From Sphingopyxis microcysteis (GTDB lineage: Bacteria > Pseudomonadota > Alphaproteobacteria > Sphingomonadales > Sphingomonadaceae): a stretch of 64,000 nucleotides of DNA. Made by a program: the position numbers and the translations under genes. Positions within the stretch are counted from its first letter, which is position 1. Each line of letters begins with the position of its first letter. Positions 54,372-62,280 of this stretch are shown in pieces. The notes under the pieces are model-generated. The model saw only the letters and a list, made by a program, of their open reading frames with translations. It was not told the DNA's origin and did no database searches. The stretch covers positions 744,001 through 808,000 of the forward strand of contig NZ_JAANYY010000002.1 in the NCBI RefSeq assembly GCF_012274265.1, in the 5' to 3' direction.

Positions 54372-55639
54372 TGACTATCGCGCGTTCCCGGCGGACAACG
54401 GCGGAAAAGCTGTCGTTTCGACTGACCCCGAAACTGTTTTTCGCGTTGCTCGCGGGGCTGCTGCTTTCCGTGCTCGCTTTTTCGCAGGCCGCGGCATCGA
54501 CGGGGATCAGCATCGACAGCTTCCGGCCGCTTGGCGGCAGCTTCTTTTCGTGGCGGAGCGGGCAGCGGACGCTGGCACTCGATGTGTCTCAGAAACAGAA
54601 GAAGGTGGATGCGAAGCGCTTTATCGCTTCGGGCCGCGCGGGCCTTGGCTATGCTCCGCTGTCGGCGCGGTCGCTGTGGATGATCGGCAAGGGTTTCGAG
54701 GCGCAGAACGACCTGAAAGCGGCTCGCCGCGTGATGACGCGCGCTGCGCAGGTTACACGGCGCGATGCCGCCGTCCAGCTGTGGCTGGCGGAGGACGCCT
54801 TTCGCCGCGAACAGATCGCCGAAGGCTTGCGGCGCTATGATTTGATCATCCGGTCGGAACCGGCGGCGAGCGCGGAAATCCTCCCTCGACTGGCGGCGGT
54901 GATGATCGCGCGCGAAGGGCGTCGATACCTTCAGCCTTATGTCGGCATGAAAAATCCCTGGTATCCGGCGCTGCTTCGCACCGCGGTCGATACGCTGCCC
55001 AAGGCACGACCCGTTGGCCTGCTGCTGCTCGAAAATGGTGCCAAGGCACCCCGCAGCGACGAGCTGGAACCCATTTATGCCAAGCTGGTGAACCGCCTGG
55101 TTCAGGAAGAAGCCGAGGATGTCGCGCTGCGCCTCTATCCCCTGCTTCCCAACGGCAAGGCCGCGGCGCTCCGCAATGTCAGCGGCATGGTCGATGGACG
55201 GCTCGACACCGGCTACCCACCCTTCATCTGGTCCTTTGCCAACGATGCTTTCGGGGGCACTCCGATCAGCCTTGATGCCGGCGGCAGCGGGATGGAGTTT
55301 TTCGGTGCGCCGGGCACGATCGGCATGGCCGCGACGAAGTTGATCGCGCCGCAGGCAGGATCGCAGCTTCGCTGGCGTGTGCACGATCGGGCGCCCAATT
55401 TGCAAAGTTCGGCGTCGTGGGTCGCGACCTGCGTTGCCGGCAAGGCAAAGGGCGCGCGGCAGGCATCAGTCAATCTGCTCGATCAGGGTGTTCCGCAGAA
55501 CAAGGTGCTGAGCATGCCCTTGCCCGGCAATTGCGAGGTTGTGCGGCTCGACATGCGGATCGCCGGCGGGATCGGAACCAATCCTGCGAGCCTGATCGTC
55601 GGCAATCTGGCGCTGGCCAAAGCTGCGCCGGCGAAGTGA
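54371..55639 (+). CDS. Membrane-anchored protein of polysaccharide locus, unknown
   Basis: 422 residues. One N-terminal helix (about 22-42, LFFALLAGLLLSVLAFS) anchors a periplasmic part. Residues about 80-280 look helical/TPR-like (RSLWMIGKGFEAQNDLKAAR), the C-terminal third beta-rich (ISLDAGGSGMEFFGAPGT, RWRVHDRAPNLQSS), possibly a carbohydrate-binding jelly-roll. I do not know the family. It starts at the final base of the kinase stop, so it is coupled to it and likely works with the export machinery. Confidence 0.75.
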   Translation: MTIARSRRTTAEKLSFRLTPKLFFALLAGLLLSVLAFSQAAASTGISIDSFRPLGGSFFSWRSGQRTLALDVSQKQKKVDAKRFIASGRAGLGYAPLSARSLWMIGKGFEAQNDLKAARRVMTRAAQVTRRDAAVQLWLAEDAFRREQIAEGLRRYDLIIRSEPAASAEILPRLAAVMIAREGRRYLQPYVGMKNPWYPALLRTAVDTLPKARPVGLLLLENGAKAPRSDELEPIYAKLVNRLVQEEAEDVALRLYPLLPNGKAAALRNVSGMVDGRLDTGYPPFIWSFANDAFGGTPISLDAGGSGMEFFGAPGTIGMAATKLIAPQAGSQLRWRVHDRAPNLQSSASWVATCVAGKAKGARQASVNLLDQGVPQNKVLSMPLPGNCEVVRLDMRIAGGIGTNPASLIVGNLALAKAAPAK

Positions 55640-55756
55640 CATGCGCGGCTGGCCGGTGAGGATTCCGGGCGACGGTCCGGAACATCATTTTCCCCGCCGC
55701 CGGTTTCGTGAGGTTGCCGCCGATCGGGCGATGCCGGTCGCCGCGCGGAGAAGGCA

Positions 55757-56398
55757 ATGATCAGGCCGCTCTATGGGATTTATGGTGCCGGCGGATGCGG
55801 GCGGGGCGTCATGCCCCTGCTGCGCCAACAACTCGCGGGAGAGCGGGCCGATCTGGTGTTCATCAACGATGGAGCCGTCGCGCCGCAGATCAACGGACAG
55901 CCGGTGTTGGGCTGGGAGGCGTTTCTGGCGGTAGAAAGCGAACGGAAGTCAGTCGCGATCGCCATCGCAAACTCCGTGATCCGGCAGAATATCGAGCGCA
56001 GCGTGCTCGACAGGGGCATCGGTATTGTCGATGTGCTTTCCGCCCACGCGACGATCATGGACGATGTCGTGATCGGCCCCGGGAGCATTATTTCGCCTTT
56101 TGTCACGATCACGTCGAACATCCGGATCGGTCGCTCCTTTCACTGCAACATTTCCTCTTATGTCGAACATGACTGCATCATCGGGGATTATGTCACCTTC
56201 GCGCCGGGCGTCCGGTGCAATGGCAATGTCCATATCGGCGACCATGCTTATGTGGGATCGGGCGCGATCATCAAACAGGGCACCGCCGCCAGCCCGCTGC
56301 GGATCGGAGAGCGTGCGGTTATCGGCATGGGGGCGGTGGTTACGAAGGACGTCCCAGCCGGAGCGACGGTGATCGGTAACCCGGCACGGCCGATGTGA
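55757..56398 (+). CDS. PglD-like sugar acetyltransferase
   Basis: 213 residues. N-terminal nucleotide-sugar binding part (YGAGGCGRGVMPLL) and C-terminal left-handed beta helix of hexapeptide repeats (SIISPFVTITSNIRIG, GDYVTFAPGVRCNGNVHIGD). The His in SSYVEHDCIIGDYV is a likely base. It would N-acetylate UDP-4-amino sugars. It is followed by a PglC-like transferase. The matching aminotransferase (PglE type) is not in the window. Confidence 0.85.
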   Translation: MIRPLYGIYGAGGCGRGVMPLLRQQLAGERADLVFINDGAVAPQINGQPVLGWEAFLAVESERKSVAIAIANSVIRQNIERSVLDRGIGIVDVLSAHATIMDDVVIGPGSIISPFVTITSNIRIGRSFHCNISSYVEHDCIIGDYVTFAPGVRCNGNVHIGDHAYVGSGAIIKQGTAASPLRIGERAVIGMGAVVTKDVPAGATVIGNPARPM

Positions 56399-56465
56399 TG
56401 ACATTCCATCGGGAGCCAGAAATGCTGGATGATCGCAGCGTTGCTTATAGAAGCGGAGCTGCATC

Positions 56466-57104
56466 GTGCGCCGCCGGAAAGGTGGGCGGCGGATTTCGGG
56501 GCGGGCGGCGCGGGTGAAGAGACTCTGTGACATCATGCTGGCGCTGATCGTCGGCGTTCTGTTCTTTCCCGTCGTCATGCTAACCGCGATCATGGTGTTC
56601 GCGTCATTGGGACTGCCGCTGATTTTCGTACAGCGACGCGCCGGGCAGGGCGGCGAGGTCTTTGCGCTCTACAAATGGCGCAGCATGAGCAATGCGACCG
56701 ACGCAACCGGCGAATTGTTGCCCGATGACATGCGAGTGACGCGTGTTGGTCGCCTTGTCCGCCGTTTGCGCGTCGACGAGTTGCCCTCGCTGCTCAACAT
56801 TCTGGCGGGCGATCTTTCCTTCGTCGGGCCGCGGCCTTTGCCGCCGACGATGGAAATCAACCAGATGTTCGCGCGGGCGCGGCTTGCGGTACGTCCCGGG
56901 CTGACCGGACTTTCGCAGGTCAGCGGCAACACCTTGCTGTCGAACCACGAGAAACTCGCCGTGGACATATATTATATCGGCCATCATAGCCTGATCGGCG
57001 ATTTCCGGATCGTCTGGGAAACGTTGATCACGGTCCTGAGGGGCGAGCGCCGCGACGAACCACTGATCCGCCGCGCGCTCGATGAAATGGAGAAGATGGC
57101 TTGA
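56466..57104 (+). CDS. PglC-like phosphoglycosyl transferase
   Basis: 212 residues from a GTG at 56466; a GTG at 56514 (VKRLCDIMLA) is nearer the family start. One re-entrant membrane helix, then the catalytic cytosolic domain with FALYKWRSMSNAT, RRLRVDELPSLLNILAGD and SFVGPRPLPP. It transfers sugar-1-phosphate to undecaprenyl phosphate, starting repeat-unit assembly. Small size is PglC-like rather than WbaP/WcaJ. Confidence 0.9.
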   Translation: MRRRKGGRRISGRAARVKRLCDIMLALIVGVLFFPVVMLTAIMVFASLGLPLIFVQRRAGQGGEVFALYKWRSMSNATDATGELLPDDMRVTRVGRLVRRLRVDELPSLLNILAGDLSFVGPRPLPPTMEINQMFARARLAVRPGLTGLSQVSGNTLLSNHEKLAVDIYYIGHHSLIGDFRIVWETLITVLRGERRDEPLIRRALDEMEKMA

Positions 57105-58048
57105 ACCGACCCCGCATCATATTGATCGGCGCCGTCGATTCGACCCGCGTGGCCTTTGAGGCGATCGTCGAGGCGCAATGCGCGCTCCAACTGGTGATCA
57201 CGCTTCCGCCCGAACGATCGGGGATGCATTCGGATTTCGTCGATCTGGCGCCGCTTGCCGCGCGACATGGCGTGGAACTGCTGGCAACGCAGAATGCGAA
57301 CAGCGATGCGGTGGTCGAGCGTGTGCGCGCGCTGAACCCCGATTTCATCTTCGTCATCGGGTGGTCGCGGCTCGTCGGCGAGGCGCTGTGCGCGTGCGCG
57401 GCCAAGGGCGTTCTCGGTTATCATCCGGCTCCCTTGCCCAAGGGGCGCGGTCGTTCGGCGCTGGCATGGACCATCCTGCTCGGTATGCGCGAAACGGCGG
57501 GCAGCCTGTTCTGGATCGACGAGGGCGTCGATTCCGGACCGATCGCCGCACAGCGAGCTTTCCCGCTGGCGCCGCGCGTCGATCTCCCCACGCTTTACGA
57601 GCAGCACTTGGTGGCATTGAAGGAAATGATCGGAGATCTGCTGGCACAATTGAAGGCGGGCGAGATTCCCGCCCAGGTGCAGGATGCCAGCCAGGCAAGC
57701 TATTTCGCGATGCGCCGCCCCGAAGATGGCCGGATCGACTGGTCGGCGAACGCAGAGGACATCGATCGCCTGGTCCGCGCGGTCACCAAACCCTATCCTG
57801 GCGCCTTCACGGCATGGGGGAGGAATCGGTTGATGGTCTGGCGCGGTGAGCCGGTGGACGCTTCGGAATGGCATGCCCAGACGGGACAGGTCTTTCGGAT
57901 TTGTGACGGCGCCCTGTATGTTCGCTGCGGTGGCGGCAGCAGCTTCCGGATCGACGATTACGAGCTTCTCGGCGAAGACGGAGAGACCTTGCCGGCGTTG
58001 AAGGGACAACCGCGGCTGGGCGACATCGGGGGAATGGGTCATGCGTAA
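57101..58048 (+). CDS. Methionyl-tRNA formyltransferase-like sugar N-formyltransferase
   Basis: 315 residues. Folate-binding formyltransferase domain: the catalytic H in GVLGYHPAPLPKGRGRSALA (Asn-His-Asp type site; Asn is replaced by Tyr-His context), and the Asp in DEGVDSGPIAAQ. C-terminal part DGRIDWSANAEDIDRLVRAV is typical of Fmt/ArnA relatives. In this setting it probably N-formylates an amino sugar. The TTG start overlaps the previous stop; its end overlaps the PIG-L gene by 8 bp. Confidence 0.85.
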   Translation: MNRPRIILIGAVDSTRVAFEAIVEAQCALQLVITLPPERSGMHSDFVDLAPLAARHGVELLATQNANSDAVVERVRALNPDFIFVIGWSRLVGEALCACAAKGVLGYHPAPLPKGRGRSALAWTILLGMRETAGSLFWIDEGVDSGPIAAQRAFPLAPRVDLPTLYEQHLVALKEMIGDLLAQLKAGEIPAQVQDASQASYFAMRRPEDGRIDWSANAEDIDRLVRAVTKPYPGAFTAWGRNRLMVWRGEPVDASEWHAQTGQVFRICDGALYVRCGGGSSFRIDDYELLGEDGETLPALKGQPRLGDIGGMGHA

Positions 58049-58715
58049 AGCTCTGGTCATCGCGCCGCATGCCGACGACGAAACCTTGGGGATGGGAGGC
58101 ACGATCGCCCGGCTCGCCGCGGAGGGCTGGGCCGTCACCGTCGCCGTCATGACGGGACATGGCGAAAAACCGCACCCGCTCTGGCCGCCAAGCACATGGG
58201 ACGTCGTTCGCGGCGAGGCCGTAAAGGCCTGTGAGCGCCTGGGCGTCACTGAACTTCTGTTCGAGGAACTGCCCGCCTCTTGCGTCGATCAGCATCCGAC
58301 CCATGACACGAATATGCGGGTCGCGGCGCTGTTCGCGCGGATCGAACCGGAACGGGTCTTTGTGCCCTTCGTCCACGATCTGCACCGCGATCATTACGAG
58401 ATCGCTTATGCGGCGCAGGTCGCCGCACGGCCCTATCGCGCGCCGTATGTGAAGATGCTGGCGATGTACGAAACGCCGACCGAGACGCACCTGCGGCCGG
58501 GCGAGGCGGCGATGGCGTTCGTTCCGAACGAGTTCGTCGACATCAGCGACCATCTGGACGCAAAGCTGGCCGCCTGGTCGCTCTATGCGTCGCAGCAGCT
58601 CGCAGGACATAGTCCGCGGGCACCCGAAGCGATTGCCGGGCTCGCCAGCGTGCGGGGGGCCTACATCGGCGTTCGGTATGCGGAGGCATTCCAGATACTG
58701 TTTAGCCGCTGGTGA
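58041..58715 (+). CDS. PIG-L family deacetylase
   Basis: 224 residues. Zinc motif HADDETLGMGGTIA (the HxDDE of PIG-L) and second ligand VHDLHRDH. Removes an N-acetyl group from a sugar or sugar lipid. Together with the formyltransferase immediately upstream it may replace acetyl by formyl. It is the last gene of the plus-strand run and ends 16 bp from the convergent HisF2 gene. Confidence 0.88.
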   Translation: MRKALVIAPHADDETLGMGGTIARLAAEGWAVTVAVMTGHGEKPHPLWPPSTWDVVRGEAVKACERLGVTELLFEELPASCVDQHPTHDTNMRVAALFARIEPERVFVPFVHDLHRDHYEIAYAAQVAARPYRAPYVKMLAMYETPTETHLRPGEAAMAFVPNEFVDISDHLDAKLAAWSLYASQQLAGHSPRAPEAIAGLASVRGAYIGVRYAEAFQILFSRW

Positions 58716-58731
58716 TCTGGGGGCCCTGACC

Positions 58732-59526
58732 CTAGGCGCGGTGCCGGGCGAAGCCGTCGGCGCAAATCTGGTCCTTTTTCTCGCTCGCCGGATAGTTGAT
58801 CAGCACCGCGCGCAGACCGCCCTTGAACACGAACAGGCTGCCTGCAGACGCGCCGACCGTGCCGCAGGTGCCGATCAGCGCGGCGATGTCGTCGAGCGAT
58901 CCGGCGCCGCCAAGGATCGTCAGCGGAACCTTGACCCGCTCGCGAATCTCGGCTGCCAGTTCCAGGTCATATCCCGTTTTCGTACCGTCGCGATCGACCG
59001 AATTGATGACGATTTCGCCCGCCCCGGCGCGTTCCAGTTCCTCCGCAAGTTCGCCGGGCGTCACCGAATGCGTCCGCGTCGCATTGCGGGTCGTGACCTC
59101 CAGCCCCTTGCGGAACATCCCGGTCCGGCGGCGGACATCGATGATCGCGACGACGCTCTGCCGGCCGATGCGTTCGGCGATTTCGCTGAGCAGGGCAGGA
59201 CGTTCGATCGCCGCCGCGCTGAGTGCAACCTTCTCGACACCCAGGCTGATGATGCGTTCGGCTTGCGCCACGGTGGTGATGCCGCCGCCATAGCACAGCG
59301 GCATGCGGCATTCGGCAGCCAGATTGGCGATCATCCGATAATCGGGCTCGGCGCCGTTCACCGTCGCATCGATATCGAGCACGACCAGCTCGTCGGCTTC
59401 CTTTTCGTTGAAAATCTTCACCGCATTGATCGGATCCCCTACATATTTGGGGTCCTTGAATCCGATGGTTTTGACGAGCCCGCCCTGATGGACCAGCAAA
59501 GTCGGGATGATGCGCGGTCTCAGCAT
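58732..59526 (-). CDS. hisF: HisF2-like subunit for amidotransfer to sugar
   Basis: 264 residues, HisF fold. The opening IIPTLLVHQGGLVKTIGF lacks the catalytic Asp of true HisF (IPCLDVxxG), but the remaining barrel is intact, with VVLDIDATV and VVAIIDVRRR. The segment DPKYVGDPINAVKIFNEKE is nearly the same as in the HisF2 of Pseudomonas aeruginosa O-antigen clusters. It channels ammonia to WbpG, not histidine synthesis. The start is 1 bp from hisH2. Confidence 0.88.
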   Translation of the reverse strand: MLRPRIIPTLLVHQGGLVKTIGFKDPKYVGDPINAVKIFNEKEADELVVLDIDATVNGAEPDYRMIANLAAECRMPLCYGGGITTVAQAERIISLGVEKVALSAAAIERPALLSEIAERIGRQSVVAIIDVRRRTGMFRKGLEVTTRNATRTHSVTPGELAEELERAGAGEIVINSVDRDGTKTGYDLELAAEIRERVKVPLTILGGAGSLDDIAALIGTCGTVGASAGSLFVFKGGLRAVLINYPASEKKDQICADGFARHRA

Positions 59527-59527
59527 G

Positions 59528-60139
59528 TCAGGTCAGCGCGAAGTTGCGGAGCAGCGCCTGCCCCCAGTGATGGCTTTTTTCGGGATGAAACTGCACGCCA
59601 TAGACGTGGCCGTTGGACACGGCGCAGCTGAAGCGGTCGCCATATTCGGCGGTGGCGAGGCTGTTCGCTTCGTTTCGGCACTCGAAATAATAGGAATGAA
59701 GGAAGTAGAAGCGCAAATCGTCGAGCCCGTCGAACAGCGTTGCGCCCGCGCGCGCTTCGACGTCATTCCATCCCATATGCGGCATCGGCAGCCCTTTTGC
59801 CTTTTCGAGGCTGTCGATGTGCCGCACGCGACCCGGCACCCAGCCAAGGCCCGGAAGCTCGCCTTCGTCGCTTCCTTCGGACAGCATCTGCATGCCCACG
59901 CAAATGCCCAGCACGCGGACCTCCGTTTCGGCGATCAGCCGCTCCACAGGGGCGCGAAAGCCCGATGCGTCGAACAGGCTCATCGCACGGTCGAAAGCGC
60001 CGACGCCGGGCAGGATCACATGACGCGCACCCTCCAGCGCCGCAGGATCGGTCGCGCGCTCCGCAGGAATCCCGAGGCGCTTGTACACGTTCAGAAAGGC
60101 CTGGATGTTGCCAAGCCCATAGTCGATGATCCTGATCAC
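59528..60139 (-). CDS. hisH: HisH2-like glutamine amidotransferase subunit
   Basis: 203 residues, class I glutamine amidotransferase. Catalytic Cys in LGICVGMQML, His-Glu pair in VQFHPEKSHHW, and the start MIRIIDYGLGNIQAFLN, typical of HisH. It supplies ammonia to the HisF2/WbpG complex. It overlaps wbpG by 4 bp. Confidence 0.9.
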   Translation of the reverse strand: MIRIIDYGLGNIQAFLNVYKRLGIPAERATDPAALEGARHVILPGVGAFDRAMSLFDASGFRAPVERLIAETEVRVLGICVGMQMLSEGSDEGELPGLGWVPGRVRHIDSLEKAKGLPMPHMGWNDVEARAGATLFDGLDDLRFYFLHSYYFECRNEANSLATAEYGDRFSCAVSNGHVYGVQFHPEKSHHWGQALLRNFALT

Positions 60140-61290
60140 CGGAACAGGCGCCTTTCCAGCCCCAGCAGACGCATCACGGTCGCGCCGACACCGATCGCCC
60201 AGCGCTTGTTGGGATAATCGCGGAAGGTCTTGTTCTCGCCTTCGAAAATTTCCTGCAATTCATCGACGCTCAAGTCCAGCTTGTTCGCGACATATTCGAG
60301 CTCCTGCTTCAGGAAATGTTCGTCCATTTCCGGTCGCGAAATGCGGTCGATGGCGTCCTCGCGCGTCATCTGGCCGGTCATGATCAGGCTCGAGAAATGG
60401 GCGCGGCGCTTTTCGTAACCGAATTTGCGCGGCAACCAATAATCCTCGTAAAAGCGCGTGAAGCGCGATTCATGATGCTTGTGCTGAAAGCGTTTCCAGT
60501 CGAAGCGACGCTCCAGCTCGGCTTCGGCCTCCGCCTTGACATAGGGCACGAGGTTCAGCGGTTTCACCACCGTCATCCCGAGCACGCGCTGGTACCAGAT
60601 TTTATAGATCATGATGTCGACAAGCGGAAAGGTCTTCAGTTCGCGCTTGCCGAAACGCTTGTGAATCCCTTTGAACAGGCGCTTGTCGATCCCGGGATAC
60701 CCGCCCCATTCCTCCGGCTCGCGGCAGCATTCGGTCGAATAGTTCGAGCCCGTGAGAACATATTTGATCCCGTGACTGCGGGCAAATTTGTACAGGGCGG
60801 AAAAGAAAGCGCCATCCTGCGGAAGGTCCTGATCGGAGATTTGGGATTTCAGGAACGCGGTCTGCAGATCCTTCATTTCCTGCCAGTTGACCACTTCGGT
60901 GAACAGTTCGATCCCCAGCCCATCGACCAGCTTTTCGATATTGCCGACGGCTTGGTCGGTGTTCCAGCCCGCATCGACGTGAAAGAGCAGCGGGCGCAGC
61001 CCCATGCGCTCGCACGCGACAAAGGTCGCATAGGAACTGTCGAGCCCGCCGCTCAGCCCGATGATACAGTCAAAATCCTTGCCTTCGCCGGCTTTGCGGA
61101 TGTCCGCAGCAAGCTGATCCAACTCGCGTGCTCCGCGCTCGTCGGTGTGCCAGTTGGGAAGGATCTGCTCGTCGAAATTATGGCAATATTCACACAGACC
61201 GGCATCATCAAAGACGATGTTCGGGTCCGACGTATCCATGATGCAGCGCGTACAAATCTGGTAGCTTCGCTCGGCCAGCTTACTGGTCAT
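60136..61290 (-). CDS. N-acetyl sugar amidotransferase (WbpG-like)
   Basis: 384 residues. Two CxxC zinc pairs at the N-terminus (ICTRCIMDT and CEYCHNF), an ATP PP-loop (CIIGLSGGLDSSYA) and the family body with NYSTECCREPEEWGGYPG. Converts an acetamido group into acetamidino in nucleotide or lipid-linked sugars, e.g. ManNAc3NAmA and legionaminic derivatives. A 26-bp palindrome lies 50 bp upstream. Confidence 0.9.
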   Translation of the reverse strand: MTSKLAERSYQICTRCIMDTSDPNIVFDDAGLCEYCHNFDEQILPNWHTDERGARELDQLAADIRKAGEGKDFDCIIGLSGGLDSSYATFVACERMGLRPLLFHVDAGWNTDQAVGNIEKLVDGLGIELFTEVVNWQEMKDLQTAFLKSQISDQDLPQDGAFFSALYKFARSHGIKYVLTGSNYSTECCREPEEWGGYPGIDKRLFKGIHKRFGKRELKTFPLVDIMIYKIWYQRVLGMTVVKPLNLVPYVKAEAEAELERRFDWKRFQHKHHESRFTRFYEDYWLPRKFGYEKRRAHFSSLIMTGQMTREDAIDRISRPEMDEHFLKQELEYVANKLDLSVDELQEIFEGENKTFRDYPNKRWAIGVGATVMRLLGLERRLFR

Positions 61291-61340
61291 CTTAACGGGT
61301 GCTTTCGTGAATCGTCATCGGGCGTGAGGAATTAGGGCTT

Positions 61341-61366
61341 GCGCGTAGCCAATATTGGCTACGCGC
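61341..61366. promoter_or_regulatory. 26-bp perfect palindrome between the epimerase and amidotransferase genes
   Basis: GCGCGTAGCC-AATATT-GGCTACGCGC, no mismatches. It is 8 bp downstream of the epimerase/reductase stop and about 50 bp upstream of the amidotransferase start. No T-run follows on the minus strand, so a classical terminator is doubtful; it may be an operator or RNA hairpin. Confidence 0.55.
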
Positions 61367-61374
61367 AAAGAAAG

Positions 61375-62280
61375 CTATTCTGATTTTTCGAGGCTATCGG
61401 CTGCGGCGGTCGCGATCATCTCCTCGATCGCCGGCGCCGCGGAAGCGCGATCGAGCCAGCGTTGCGCGGGCGGCTCGACAATGGTGCGCATCGCGGTGAC
61501 GTCGGCAACCAGGCAATCCTGATCAACCGGACGACGGGGCAGGGCTCCGAACCGGAGAAGGCGATGGTCCGCGCCGAGGATGTCGGCTGTCATCGTGCAG
61601 ACGTCCGTCACGGTCACACCCGTGCCGGTTCCGATGTTCATGATGACGGGTGGCTTCGCCTCCGACGATGCATCGCCCAACGCGACAAGCGCCTTGCACG
61701 CGTCATCGACGTGGATGAAATCACGAAGTTGCCGGCCGTCACTCAGCGGCACGCTGTCGCCGGCGCGCAATTTTTCGATCAATGCCGGAAGCAGGCGGGC
61801 AGGGCTTTCGCCGGGACCGTAGACGCCGAACAGCCGTCCAACGCGAATATCGAGATCGAGCATGGAGCGAAGCGCCAGGGCAAGGCTGGTCCCGGCGAGT
61901 TTGGCGCAGCCATAGACGGTGTCGGGCGTGCATTGATCGCTATCGCGAAGTATGCCGGAGCGGCCATATTCGGCCATGCTGCCGGTGTATATGAGCGTGC
62001 AATGTTGCGGCATCGCATAGGCCAGATTGGCGAGCATGCGCTGCTCTTCCATGATGCGGGACCAGTCATCGCCGGATCCCGGCGGTCGCGACGCGAGATG
62101 AAAGATGTGATCGGGACGAAGGCTGGCGATCCGCGCGCGCACGGCGTCGCCATCACGCAAGTCTCCATCCGCGCGTGTCCAGCCCGCGACGTGCCGACCC
62201 GTGCCTTGCAGATATCGCATCAGCCGACCACCGACGAACCCGGTGGCGCCGGTCACCAGGACCGAGTTACCGCCTGCCAT
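61375..62280 (-). CDS. NAD-dependent sugar epimerase/reductase (SDR)
   Basis: 301 residues from ATG 62280 (62292 possible). Extended SDR: LVTGATGFVGGRLMRYL, Ser-Tyr-Lys with YTGSMAEYG and VYGCAKLAGTS, and RDFIHVDDACKAL. Likely an epimerase, dehydratase or reductase of nucleotide-activated 6-deoxy sugars, e.g. the Rmd type. Its start overlaps the upstream glycosyltransferase stop (62267). Confidence 0.85.
   Translation of the reverse strand: MAGGNSVLVTGATGFVGGRLMRYLQGTGRHVAGWTRADGDLRDGDAVRARIASLRPDHIFHLASRPPGSGDDWSRIMEEQRMLANLAYAMPQHCTLIYTGSMAEYGRSGILRDSDQCTPDTVYGCAKLAGTSLALALRSMLDLDIRVGRLFGVYGPGESPARLLPALIEKLRAGDSVPLSDGRQLRDFIHVDDACKALVALGDASSEAKPPVIMNIGTGTGVTVTDVCTMTADILGADHRLLRFGALPRRPVDQDCLVADVTAMRTIVEPPAQRWLDRASAAPAIEEMIATAAADSLEKSE

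Noticed and set aside
58732-60139. hisF and hisH as the histidine biosynthesis genes
   Set aside because: HisF lacks the first catalytic Asp and the pair is next to a WbpG-type amidotransferase rather than other his genes.
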